The notes: a model not told the origin generated them from the letters alone. DNA of 64,000 nucleotides from Ceratorhiza oryzae-sativae (GCA_030998015.1 JARWMV010000059.1:27342-91341), one strand, 5' to 3'. Shown: positions 11,390 through 22,720, numbered from the stretch's first letter. Program-made: numbers and translations.

Positions 11390-12690
11390 CTCGGTAGCCC
11401 TGCCTGCCTTGCAGCTCGTCGCTTTCTCTGTCTCGCTTGCGCCCTCTTCTTTCTTTCCCCCAGTCCGCTAGTCTTCATCCTCAGTGCGTCCTTTGGCTTT
11501 GTCACTTCCTGGAGCTCCAACAAACGGACACCAAGACTTTCGTTTGATCACGGTTTCCCAACCACCCAGTCGTCCCCAGTAGGCATGGCAATGTTGATGT
11601 GGAGGGGAACGTGGTGTCTGCATTTATGTTCAAGCCGCAGTCGACAGCCAGCGGTAAAGTTTGTATCGAATTAGGGGCTAATTGGAGAGGTCTGTAGAGG
11701 TGCGGTCGGCTCATCAGCGATGGGTGGGGGTTGTGTGCATTTTTGGAGAAGGGGTGGGGGGGGGGGGGACTGGTGGGGTATTAATTGTCGTAGGTACCAC
11801 CAGGTTGAATTCTACTACCGGATCCCAAAATCCGCTGTCTTAGGGGAGTGGGGTCCCCCAGGGTCAATAATGACTCCTGCATGCTTGCCAGCCATCTGCT
11901 TCCTTTTCTTTTTTTGCAGTTTCTTGCTGATTGTTGGTGCAGACTCCGAGGGAATAATATGAGCCACTGAATCGGGTATATTGATTGAAGATGGGTGGGG
12001 TTAAGGTGGCAAGGGCGGGGAGTCGGGAACGGTCGAGGAGGGAGGGAAGATTTAGGGCCACAATGGCACTGCGACTTTCGGCTAGAAACCACATGAGAAC
12101 CCAATCAGTCCAATCAGATAATCCGAGATATTAATCAGCATACCGCATATAACCAAGGAACTTCTGACTGATACTCATAAGGTATGTTTTATGCCGAAAC
12201 TGCACATGAGTGCACCTACGCAAAGAATCAGTACAGGATTCGACTGTGGACACAGTAAACTACCACCCACCCTACAATAATCGGATAGTCCACCTAATCA
12301 TTCGATAAACTAGAGAGCAAGCACATGTTTTAGAGAAAAAAAAAGATAGACTAGAGTTGTGGTTTAGTAGGCGCTCGACACAGCACAGAGAGGAACAGTA
12401 ACTTACCAATGCCAACATGACAACTCTCAAATAGGATCCAAGAGTCGATTACGAAACCGTAGAGACCGAGGTGGGTTGATAAGCAGCGAGGGGACACGGG
12501 GTAAAGGTCATGAGCCAGTGCGAGAGGGACGGGTTTCAAGAGAAATTGGAGGAAGTGCGGGAGAGTAGGGAAGGGGATGGCTATGGCAGGCTTGGTTGTA
12601 GTGGGTGTGGCAGGAAGAGTACCCTGTAGATTCATTGAGGTCAGAGTGGGTTGAGTATTGACCAGCAGCCCGGCATAGCGCCTGATGAAG
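11390..12690 (-). pseudogene. Module M4: truncated, decayed paralogue of the M1 family
   Basis: Mirror partner of M2. The end of exon 2 is still open (GFVIDSWILFESCHVGIG, donor near 12405), but the exon-4 equivalent (about 12140-12220) contains TGA after KHTL, where M2 is open. The lesions therefore differ from those in M2. The middle of exon 2 is deleted as in M2, so that deletion came before the duplication. The frame around 12400-12690 has a Pro/Thr-rich linker matching LTSMNLQG of M2. A run of 13 G lies near 11757-11770, and a short basic tail is readable near 11400-11520. Confidence 0.55.
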
Positions 12691-13139
12691 GTAAGCATAC
12701 AAGTGAAACATGATACTATAGTTCGAGTCGGGAAAATACTAAAACAAATTAACAAGACGTAACGAGACAGCAAACGAGACGGGAAATAAATAAAAAAGAA
12801 AAAACTCAAACCAAAAAGACACGAACAAGGCATGAATAAAGCGAACTATTTAAGAGCGACGACACACGAGACCCAAATCAAGAACAAGAGAGGAGAGATA
12901 ATGAAAAAGAATAACTTGGAATCGTGCCAAAGGCAAATGTATTTGTTTCTTTGCAGCCGTAGCGGAATGTGTTCATCGCCCGCAGCTGGGTATTTCGTAT
13001 TTTGAAGGGATAATCGGCAATGCAGGAGGAGCAAGAGCAAGCTGGCGGGGCGGAAGACGAAGGGAATTCGAGTGCCTTCAGAGAAGACGAAATCGAGGCG
13101 GACCGGGAGATTGATGATGAGTTAAATGAAGCAGATGGG

Positions 13140-13260
13140 GATCCAGTCACCGCTCCTTCCGATCCCTAGTACCGCCTGCCTACGATCACACTAACCGTCC
13201 CCCATGCTGGCTGGGGCCAGCAACCAGCATGGGTGGCCCTGGGCGGTCGAAGTGATGCAA
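13140..13260 (-). other. Conserved 3' hairpin block of M5
   Basis: The plus strand shows CCCATGCTGGCTGGGGCCAG followed by CAACCAGCATGGG. The outer 10-bp stem CCCATGCTGG / CCAGCATGGG is perfect. It is the fifth copy of the module-end block. Confidence 0.5.
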
Positions 13261-13469
13261 GCACGCATACCAGGTCACGTCTAGAGGTTGGCAACATTGG
13301 CACCATGCTCGGGTTTGGTCGGATATGATGTGATGGGGTCGTGGAGTGGGGTCGTCTCTTTGGTGCTGAACCCCCAGATAGTCCTTCTTCTCCTATGACT
13401 CACTGCTCTTTCCGGCTTGCCTAAACGTTTTTCTTGCCTATTTCCTTTCCCCTTCTACCACTCTTCCTT

Positions 13470-15429
13470 TCAACCCCGCTCGACTCTCTTTTGGGCTCTG
13501 CTTTTGGGGGCCGGAACAACACGGCACCAGCGCTTTCGTTTTACTACTGTTTCCCATCCCCCTCCATGGTCTTCTTCAGGCGGGGGGGTGCTTGTTGAAT
13601 CGACAATTGCGGTCGGTGAGGATGCGTCGATCAAAGGAGTGGGGGATAGCAGTGTAGGCGTTGTCTTGTTGTCTTGGGGAGCCAGGATATTGGCTGGGTT
13701 GATTGTAGAAGGGCAGTCGCGTGCATCCAAGGTGGGCACAAGGGGTGGAGCAACGGCTGCGGATTGTACCACCGGCTTGGAGTCTGGTACTACACAGCAT
13801 TCCCCGTTGTCCCTGGGGGGAGCGATGTTTGCTTGGTCAAACACATCCCCCTTGCGCGTTTTGGTCCCCTTCTTTTTCTTATGGCGCTTCTCGTTCTTTT
13901 TCTTCAGCCCGGAGCTAGAGTGCGTCTGCTGATGTGGTGCGTCTGGGGCTGGCGACGGGGTGGCGACGGGATCGGGTTTATTGCTGGTGGCGGGGACGGC
14001 TGGTACGGGGAGTTGGAGGGATATAGGCAGGGAGGGGGATTCGACGGACGGAGCGCTGCCTTGTGCCCCAGTTGGAGAAGGCATGAAACCCCAAGCTGAT
14101 GTTTAATTAGTCAAACGGACACTCTGAAATTTCACATCTGCATACCGCATATAACCAGTATGATTCGCACCAACCCTTCCAACATCGACCTGATCAAGCC
14201 TAAGCCACGTACGAGCATACCTAAGGGATCAATCTATCAGTCGAAGTTCTGATTTCTGGCACGTTAAAACACTAACTGTATAATACTCGAAGAATCTGCC
14301 TGACCACTCGATAGACCATAGAGCAGGCGCGCACAATGTAGAAAGTGGCTAGAGTTCCGCTTAATACAAGTCGAACATGGACCAGGAAGTACCACAACGT
14401 ACTGATGCAAATATGACAGTACAATAGAAGAACCCAGCAGTCGAGGCTGTAGTTGTAGATCACGCTCGACGGCTCGACATACACGACCAGTGCACAGCTG
14501 TCCTTGGTGCACGGGGGTGGCCGATACTCCACAAACATCTTGGTCTTCTCCTTCGGTTCTTCAAGTTCGTCCAAGATTAGCTCGTCCAGTATGTGCTTGT
14601 AATCAATCATCACTGGCGACGGGTCGTCTTCGAGGTCGATCTTGAGCACTGTGTCTCCCAGAGAGCGAAGCACACGATAGGGCGTGCATTGCCCAAGAAC
14701 AACCGCGGCCGACGTCGGCGATAGAGGGGGAGCAGAGGTAGTTCCAGTGGTTGAGAGGGATGGTTGGGACTGGAATGGCTCAGCGAACGACGAGGTAGGA
14801 TGTATGGGCCAGCCAGAGGGAGAGTTGATAGGGAGGAGGAGAGGAGAGGAGAGAGGAGAGGAGAGAGGAGAGTGAGGGGGAGTATGTTGAATGGCCGATT
14901 GGCTATAGTTATGGGTATAGGAATAGTCGTCCTGCAAAGTCATCAGACCAAGCAGGGGTGGTGCATGACGCAAGGGTTGGGTATAACGGCCATACGACCG
15001 CGTCATATTTTCGACAGTACGGCGGAAACCCGCCGTGTCAATGGTGATGATATTTGACGCAGCCGCGGTCCAGGATCTGACGAGGGCGTCTATGGCATCG
15101 ACGCTCGGACTCCAGACGGCGGCGGCCACTGGCGTCACGTACAGTGCAAGCTCCGTGTCTGTGATTGGCGTCGGCGGCGGCAAGAACAGGCCCACCGGTA
15201 GCTGCAGACCGACCCGGCTCAGACCCACATATCTAAAACAGGAAACTGTCAGAGGCGGGATGTCGGCCAGTCAGCGTCCATCTACTCACGTCGCCAAGTG
15301 GGCCCCACGGATCCCAACGTCAACAGAGGCAAGCGTGATTGCAGAAGGCAGGTTATCGCTGGACATGGCAGCGAACAGGAGCGACTTGAGACAGCCAGAA
15401 GCGAGCGCAAGAGGACGGGGGAGGTACAT
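13470..15429 (-). CDS. Module M5: orphan five-exon hydrophobic-core protein, 580 aa, shortened tail
   Basis: Closest to M1. Exons (minus strand) are 15290-15429, 14403-15232, 14277-14348, 14146-14220 and 13470-14095; exon 2 is 830 nt exactly as in M1. It keeps the N-terminal domain, the same CTCTCC-rich linker, the acidic segment DELILDELEEPKEK and the hydrophobic exons. Exon 5 keeps a Lys-rich cluster and WETVVKRKRW, but one extra base near 13497 relative to M1 shifts the frame, so the basic tail is replaced by a short ending (SRAQKRVERG). In the unshifted frame the M1-like tail would run on to about 13424. It is probably still translated; what the loss of the tail does is unknown. Confidence 0.68.
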
Positions 15430-16010
15430 CTTGAGCTCGCTGCGACGGATTCATGTCTCTCCCCCCGTAGTCTTATAGTCCAGCAGAGTAGTCCCCCGCT
15501 CACTGCTACTCCGGGCGTATGTGCTGGCCGTTGCTTGGCATTTAATCTAGCTGGACCATCGGCGCGAGTCTGGGTGCCGCCATAAGGTTTGGGTCCGTCG
15601 CCAGTCAGGTGACACCAAGTTGGACTGACGACAGTCGTTGTGTGGCGATTCTTTAACGGTTTAGCACTTGGGTGGTACCTTCTGGAGGTCGTGGACACAC
15701 TCTAACATAGCACAGACGATGCATTGGACTGGACTGGACGTGGTGGAAGACAACCAGACCGTCACGTGAGGATGAGAGTGGGTGTGTTTGGTTGGCTCGA
15801 GCTCACGTGAGGACTTGCGCTCCTGTTTTACCTGCGCCGGGCGGACCTCCGCCGACGCTCCACAGTCTCTCGGCGCGAGTGGACCCGCTTGGCAACGATG
15901 AGGGATTTATGAGATATTTTTGGACTGATAAGGGAGGTCCAAGGACTTCCGTACTGGGATGCCTTGGTTGCCTGACTGTGGTCTATGACCTTCTTGTATG
16001 CATGAATCGA
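15430..16010 (-). promoter_or_regulatory. Promoter block of module M5
   Basis: Minus-strand equivalent of the M3 and M6 upstream block. CACGTG boxes at 15763-15768 and 15803-15808 lie 334 and 374 bp before the ATG. The TATA-like site (TCTTATAGTC on the plus strand) is at 15471-15480. Similarity to M3 and M6 ends near GCATACAAG at about 16000. Confidence 0.5.
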
Positions 16011-18002
16011 CATACCAAACCACACGGGCCCAATCCCAAATGACTAAAGGCTCAAAATACTTACTAAAACTGTTTCCCCGTGTCTACCCTGTATATAACG
16101 AATACTTACTTACCCAGACAGGCAAGACGCACCCCGTCTTGCAGGCAGTATAAGTCGTATGAATGCGGTTTATGCGGGCTCTGGTCCAGAAAAATGGGCT
16201 GGCAATCTCTTGTTCAGCCTGTTATGTTACACAGAAACTCGGGTCTAACCTACCCAATAACCCTAACAACCACGGTTACGGTTTTGGTAAGTTTGAAACA
16301 CACCACAGAGGAGGATATCCCTCGATCAACGGCCCATTCTATGAATACTACGTACTAAACATAGCTCAACTCTCGCGCTTCCTCAATTCTTCAACGACAT
16401 GTCGACGCCTCTCCTACCAATCTGCCTCCACATTTACAACCACAACGGCCTCCCCATTCCTACCGGTTGGATCCTGCAACGCCTCTAGCTGACAACACCC
16501 GCCGTCACAAAGCACCCACTTCACCCACTTCTCCTCAGCATCTGATCCAAAATAACCTCGAGGTTGTAGAATACAAATATACATAAATACATAAATATAT
16601 ACATATCGAATATGCCAGAATGAACTAGCAATTGCATGACTCGTGTAGTACGATTCTTGTACTTACTGTAACGTCCTACAATGTACTAGAACGTCTCCTT
16701 TTCGTGTATATAAGGAGCTCGCTCTGCAGGTAGCCATTCGTACACTCGAATATAATATACTTTTATTCATCTTAAGCACACGGCGCTCCGCGCATATAGC
16801 GTGATATACATATCTATACGTAGTATAGATATCAACAGAGGTGGCTTCTCAAAGGCAATATATCCTTTGAACGGAGGCCCTACATTCGCTGCACACGGTT
16901 TAAACGTGCTAACTCGCCTCCCTCCTCCTAATGCTCGCTCAGAAGCGCAAGCTGGTCCTTGGCCAAGACCCGAGTGTCCTCTAATTTGGCGGAGTCACAA
17001 CAGAGATTGGTGACAAGTTCGCCGTGTGACATTTTGGCAACGTTTTCGGCCATGAGAGGCCATCCTGGCCTTCACGTTGGTCTCCAAGCGTTTGGATGAA
17101 ATTTCCGCCTCGAGACGTCTTTCCGAGTCAGATGTGCCCCAGGGAAGGTTCGGCTGAGCCGTGTGATTGGAGCGAAGCAGGGGTTGTTGGTAGATCAAGG
17201 GATGATCGACATATGACGTATGTTGCTTGGAATGAATGCCATGACGCGAAAATAACAACACAGTCTCTCCTCCCTTGGGTCACATTTTAACCATGCACAA
17301 TGAAGAAGCTCACCATCATAATAGTTATTCAAGAGCTCTGTCTAGGTGAACATCGAATACAAATGTACACAGATCACCAAGTTCGGTGACAAAAATTAGC
17401 TAGAAGCGTAAAACCAATTTGCTGAAGACAAGGAGACTTCATGAAACACAGGAGTCAAAGTTTCAATCATGATGTCAGTGTTAGCTTGTGGCGAGCTCTA
17501 AGCCACGGTATCGTCAATGACCTCGAGGATCGACAGAGCTCAAGTTCCTTCCCGATCAAACATGAGCCGTATGCGGAACTATTCTAGACGATAGCCCAAC
17601 AAATAGCTTACCCACAAATGAACTAGCCAGAACTAACTCTAGCTTTTAGTCGCTTGGTCCAGAGTCCATCGCTGGCGCTGTATCCGAGGGCATGATATGT
17701 TGCGCTGTGCTACACTGAGTTAGGATGTAGGGAATGCACTAAATCCTGTTTATTCTCAAACAAACCTCGGTATATCATACCATTTGATTTTTGCATGAAT
17801 TGGATAGGCTGTGTGTGTTTCTGTCCAGATCTACATAGCGCGGCTCGAACTTGTTCCCACCATTTCACATTTCTCGATGTGGGCCGCGTCTGCTGCCTGC
17901 GATACAAGTCAGATCCTCTCCCTTTTGCCACCATTGGGGTCGCAGCAGTCTCGCCCCCATAGCACAGCGTTAGATTGACAGCTCAAGCGTGGGCCATATG
18001 AA
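16011..18002. other. Spacer between modules M5 and M6
   Basis: I see only short frames without recognisable domains. One LTR-like repeat is listed separately at 16598-16845. Nothing here matches the spacer on the other side of the duplication (5450-7200). Confidence 0.4.
16598..16845 (+). repeat. LTR-like repeat, copy 1
   Basis: It is similar in the same orientation to 29626-29868. Both share CGAATAT.CCAGAA at the start, ACTTACTGTAAC, CCTACAATGTAC, and a bend near AGATAT..CA / CACAGAG at the end. This copy has a TATATAAGGAG promoter-like site near 16698, and its end ATCAACA resembles an LTR 3' end. No clear target duplication was found, so the exact ends are open. Confidence 0.4.
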
Positions 18003-18590
18003 AAAGCCCCACCAGGGGGTAAGGATTTATTAGAAAGAGGAAGACTACAAGCATTAAGAATACAAATACATCACCTCTTAGAACACGGTGTACAGGAAGC
18101 GGGAGGAACGTCCAAACAGTTAGTGATACACGATCTTTCAGTTTCAGTCCGGAAGACACCAAACCTCATTAGTAAGACAATAGTGAGATCGAAAACGAAA
18201 TTAGAGAACAGGAAAATAAAACTGAAACAGAAACAAGAACAAGAACAAAAACTCGAAAGAAACAAGAAAACAAAATCCAAGCGAGGAAACCAAATCAAGA
18301 GGGAAAGAGATTGAGAAATGGAAGGGAAAGAGAATAGGAAACAGCGGGATGAAATGAAAATAACCTGGACCGGCGACGGGAGCGTCTCGGTCTGTTTTTA
18401 TAGAGCCGTGATAGGGTGTGGTGGTCGCACACGGCCGAGATTTGGATATTCGATGGGTGGGTGGTTGATTTGGGTGGAATGGGAGGGAGGTGGCAGAGAG
18501 AATGAGGGACGGGATGGGGATGTACTCAGAGACGACGACTTGATTGGGATGGATAGAGGGTAATGTCGGATTTGACCTGAGCAGACGGGG
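18003..18590 (-). other. Tail of module M6
   Basis: On the minus strand this runs from the hairpin block through a CTATAAAAAC TATA-like site (about 18395-18405), a long pyrimidine tract (TTCTTGTTC-type), an AATAAA signal (about 18026-18032) and a CCCC-ACCA-GGGG hairpin at 18007-18018. It could be a long 3' UTR, or the promoter and remnant of a second gene as in M2. No convincing protein is seen. Confidence 0.35.
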
Positions 18591-18715
18591 GATCCAGTCA
18601 CTGCTCCTTCTGATCCCCAGTACCGCCTCCCTAAAATGGCACCATCCGTCCCCCACACTGGCTGGGGCCAACAGCCAGCGTAGGTGGCCCTGGACGGATG
18701 AAACCACCTAGGTGC
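18591..18715 (-). other. Conserved 3' hairpin block of M6
   Basis: Sixth copy of the module-end block, almost identical to that of M3: CCCACACTGGCTGGGGCCAA and its partner GCCAGCGTAGGTGG on the plus strand. The stem is less perfect than in M4 and M5. Confidence 0.5.
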
Positions 18716-18939
18716 GCATACCAGTTCTCATCCGGAGGTAGGCAACCTCGGCGTCACGCTCGGTCGGGTCGGGTCGGATATCACGGGGGGGGGGGGGGGG
18801 TTGTCGTCGTAAGGGTGGGGTTCGTCTCTCTGATACCGTTCGCTGGATATTCCGCCCTTTCCTAGAGCTCGCTGCTATTTCCATCCCACCTACCCTTTCC
18901 CCTCCCATCCGTCATTCCTGTCGCCTCCTTTGGTCTAGT

Positions 18940-20931
18940 CTACGCCAAGGCCTCTGCAGCCGCAACGAAACGGCGCCGAGGCTTTCGCCTCACCACTGTT
19001 TCCCATCCGCCTCCATCGTCTTCAATGAGTAGCGAGCCTAGACATGCCGAGGCCGGAGTGGGATTGAACTTGGCACCGACAACCAAGTCCCTGTCGTCTT
19101 CCAAGCGGGGAGCAGTTGTGGGATTGACGACAGGGGTGGGTGTGGATGCGTCGATAGGGAGCCAGGGAGGCAGCGGCGCGGTTCGGTCGTCATGAGGGGA
19201 GAGAGGAGTGGTGGATGGGTGGACAGTTGAAGGACGGTCGGGTGTGGTAGGGGAGACCATGGACGATGGAGCAGTGGCTGGTATCGTCGCAGACTTGCGT
19301 TCTGGTACTGGATCCAGTTCCCCGTCATCATCGAGCACCGGGATATTCGCTGGATCGAGTGCAACCCCCTCCCGTATTGCAGCATTTTTCTTCTTGTTCC
19401 GGTCCCGCCTCTTTTTGTTTTTCTTAGATACAGGCTCGGAGCGAATAGTGTGAGTCGCTGCGTCGGCGAATAGGATCTGGGTGGTGGTGGGGTTCGCATC
19501 TGGGTTGAGAGCGGGGATAGGTGAGGCGGGCACCGGGAGGAATTTGGCGAGGGAGGGAGAATCGAGTGCTGGAACTGCGCCTTGCGCCGGAGTTGGGGAA
19601 GTCATATCAAAACAGCCTAACGATAAATTAATCCAACGAACGCCCTGGTATAGTTGTATACATACCGCATATAGCCAGCGCAACATGCACCAACATTTCC
19701 AATATGATTTTGAGCAAGTCGAAAGTACACATGAGCGCACCTAAGGGAGTAATCAGCCAAACCTTTGATCCTGGGCATCTTATACTACTTACTGAATGAC
19801 ACTCGAACCATCCAACAAACCATTCGATACACCATGGAGCAGAGGCAAGCTACGAAAAAGCAAACTAGGGCTCCGCTTAGCACACATCATAGATAGTATA
19901 TAGAAGCGCCATAACGTACTGGTCCAGACATGACAGTACCAGAACAGGACCCAGCAGTCCAGATCATAGTCGTATGTCGCTGTTGACGGCTTGCTGTACA
20001 CCACCAGTGCACAGCTCTCCTCGGTGCACGGAGGGGGTCGGTACATCACGAACATGTTGGTCATCCGCTTCGGCTCCTCAAGTTCGTCTAGAATAATGTC
20101 GTCCAGTATGCTCCCGTAATCGAGCATTGCTGGGGCCGAGTCATCCTCCGAATCCGTCTCGAGCACAGTGTCTCCTCGAACAGGAAGCACGCGATAAGGG
20201 GTGCACTGCCCTAGACGAATAGCCGCTGACACCGGCGGTCGGGGCCTATCAGAGGGCGACGCGGAGGGTGGGAGGGATTGTTGGGACCGGGGTAGTTGGA
20301 TGAGCGGCGCGGGGACAGGGCGCATGAGCTGGTGGAGAGGTGTGATACCGGGGAGGATAGGGGAAAGAGAAGAGGAGTGGGGGTGAGAACGGATATGATG
20401 GGACTGGTTATAACGGGGGATATAGACATCATCGCCCTGCAGAGTAATGGGACTCAGCACGGGTTGATGAGCGAGGGTTTTGTTACTGTGGCCATACGAC
20501 CACGTCATTTTGTCGATAGTACGGCGGAAACCCGCCGTGTCGATAGGAAGGATAGTTGCCGCAGCCGTGGTCCAAGTTTTGACAAGGGCGTCTATGGCGT
20601 CGACGCTCGGGCTCCAGACGGCAGCGGCGACTGGCGTCACGTATAGCGCCAGCTCCGTGTCCGTGATTGGCGCCGGCGCCGGCAAGAACAGGCCCACCGG
20701 TAGCTGCAGACCGGCCCGGCTCAGACCCACATATCTGAAAAAGGAAAACATCAGAGGCGGGATATCGGCCAGTCAGCGTCCATCTACTCACGTCGCCAAG
20801 TGGGCCCCACGGATCCCGACGTCAACAGAGGCAAGAGTGATTGCAGAGGGCAGGTTATCGCTGGACATGGCAGCGAACAGAAGCGACTTGAGGCAGCCAG
20901 AAGCGAGCGCAAGAGGACGGGGGAGGTACAT
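18940..20931 (-). CDS. Module M6: orphan five-exon hydrophobic-core protein, 592 aa, tail lost
   Basis: Closest to M3. Exons (minus strand) are 20792-20931, 19920-20734, 19793-19864, 19666-19740 and 18940-19616, all in phase. It carries the same domains as M3, including DDIILDELEEPKRMT, two hydrophobic exons, a basic cluster (SKKNKKRRDRNKKK) and GGGWETVVRRKPRRRF. It stops at AAAEALA, where M3 continues for about 23 more residues of basic tail. The stop arises from small differences at the GCCTTG position. A G16 run at 18785-18800 in the following region corresponds to a shorter, interrupted run behind M3. Confidence 0.7.
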
Positions 20932-21520
20932 CTTGAGCTCGCTGCGACGGATTCATGTCTCTCCCCCTGCAGTCTTATAGTCCAGCAGAGTAGTCCCCCG
21001 CTCACTGCTACTCCGGGCGTATGTGCTGGCCGTTGCTTGGCATTTAATCTAGCTGGACCATCGGCGCGAGTCTGGGTGCCGCCGTAAGGTTTGGGTCCGT
21101 CGCCAGTCAGGTGACACCAAGTTGGACTGGCGACAGTCGTTGTGTGGCGATTCTTTAATGGTTTAGCACTTGGATGGTACCTTCTGGAGGTCGTGGGTAC
21201 ACTCTAACATAGCACAGATGATGCATTGGACTGGACTGGACGTGGTGGAAGACAACCAGATCGTCACGTGAGGATGAGAGTGGGTGTGTTTGGTTGGCTC
21301 GAGCTCACGTGAGGACTTGCACTCCTGTTTTACCTGCGCCGGGTGGTCCTCCGCCGACGCTCCACAGTCTCTCGGCAAGAGTGGACCCGGCTTGGCAACG
21401 ATGAGGGATTTATGAGATATTTTTGGACTGATAAGGGAGGTCCAAGGACTTCCGTACTGGAATGCCTTGGTTGCCTCGCTGTGGTCTATGACCTGCTTGT
21501 ATGCGCGGAGAAATTGTGAC
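20932..21520 (-). promoter_or_regulatory. Promoter block of module M6
   Basis: CACGTG boxes at 21265-21270 and 21305-21310 and a TATA-like site (AGTCTTATAG on the plus strand, 20971-20980) repeat the spacing seen in M3 and M5. Similarity to the other copies ends at GCATACAAG near 21500. A frame of 128 codons (21163-21549, minus) overlaps the block; it is probably incidental. Confidence 0.5.
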
Positions 21521-21989
21521 ATGGCATGTACAACTACAGCAGACGGCAAACGTTAACTCACTGACCAGCTTAAAATGCTATTCTAATTCTCTTTTTCTTC
21601 CTCAGATCGTCCTCAATCGATGCACCCGCACCAAGTGGGGCCGAGTCGCATGAATGTGGTCCGTACAAGTGTTGTATGCATTGGAACATTCAACATAAGG
21701 AACTAGGTGACCAAACGAATCTGCATTCAAGAACCAAACCCAGCCAAGCCATCTGACGACAGAAGCTCAACCCCCCAATTCCGTTCAATGAGCGAGCCGA
21801 AAGTCTCTAGATAGTGCCATTCGGACTCGAACATCCAGTATGTCGCTCCCTCCTACGTTTAGGCATAGCATGCCCAATGCCCTGAAGATTATTTCCCCGA
21901 AACTAATCGTTCATGTATACTACTCTTGAACCTGAGCCTCCGATGAGTGGCGTGACATAATTGCGTTTCCTTATAGATACAACTTCGCC

Positions 21990-22259
21990 ATGTCCATTCC
22001 TTTTACTGTCGCAACCTTTTCGATCTCAGTCGCGTTCGTCGCCTCCTATTCTTTAGGGTTTGCTGGCAGGAAATGTGGAAGAATCCAACTCGGATATTCG
22101 ATAGATTACCAAATTTACCCTTTTCGGGCGCATGCCAGGACTGAATATTTGGTTACAGCCGGAAAGTCATCACGTCTGTTGGTTCACTACAATGAAGGCC
22201 CGAACTCGCGGCTGCCGATATTGTTACCTGGTAGGGTGAGTTGCTATTTTGGCGACTGA
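21990..22259 (+). CDS. Hypothetical small protein, 89 aa
   Basis: Open frame with an ATG and a hydrophobic N-terminus (MSIPFTVATFSISVAFVASY) that could be a signal peptide or membrane segment. A GTAGGGTGAG donor-like site near the end leaves open that it is a first exon. No family is recognised. The rest of 21550-22720 shows no other gene. Confidence 0.3.
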   Translation: MSIPFTVATFSISVAFVASYSLGFAGRKCGRIQLGYSIDYQIYPFRAHARTEYLVTAGKSSRLLVHYNEGPNSRLPILLPGRVSCYFGD

Positions 22260-22720
22260 AAAAAGCCAAGGATTTGTGTCACAAAATCATACCCCACACT
22301 AATACTTCCTTTTCTCACTAGCCAGCGCGTTCTAAGCTGTCGACAACGGAAGATTCACACGTGCTGTAGCACATTGACTTGGACGCTGGGAAGCGGACGC
22401 CACATTTGTGTTGGGCTATTTGAGACCATTTGAGCTTCTATAGAGTCGTGCTCAAAGCGTGCTGTCACAAGCAGAGAGCTGGATCCGGGTTTCGTCATTA
22501 CCGAATAAAGGACATGCGCTGGCGGCTTTGTATTCAGTTAGCGCTGGGGTGACATAATGAGATGGGCACTGCCTGCGGGTGATCCACCACGACTACTCCT
22601 CAAGGCTAGCCTGCGACTGCACCCGTTCACACCCAGTTCTGCTTTCGGCCACCGCTGCATGGTCTTCTGTGTTCTCAGCACCAAATCCGAAGCCCATTTG
22701 TATATCTAGTCGAATCTAAT

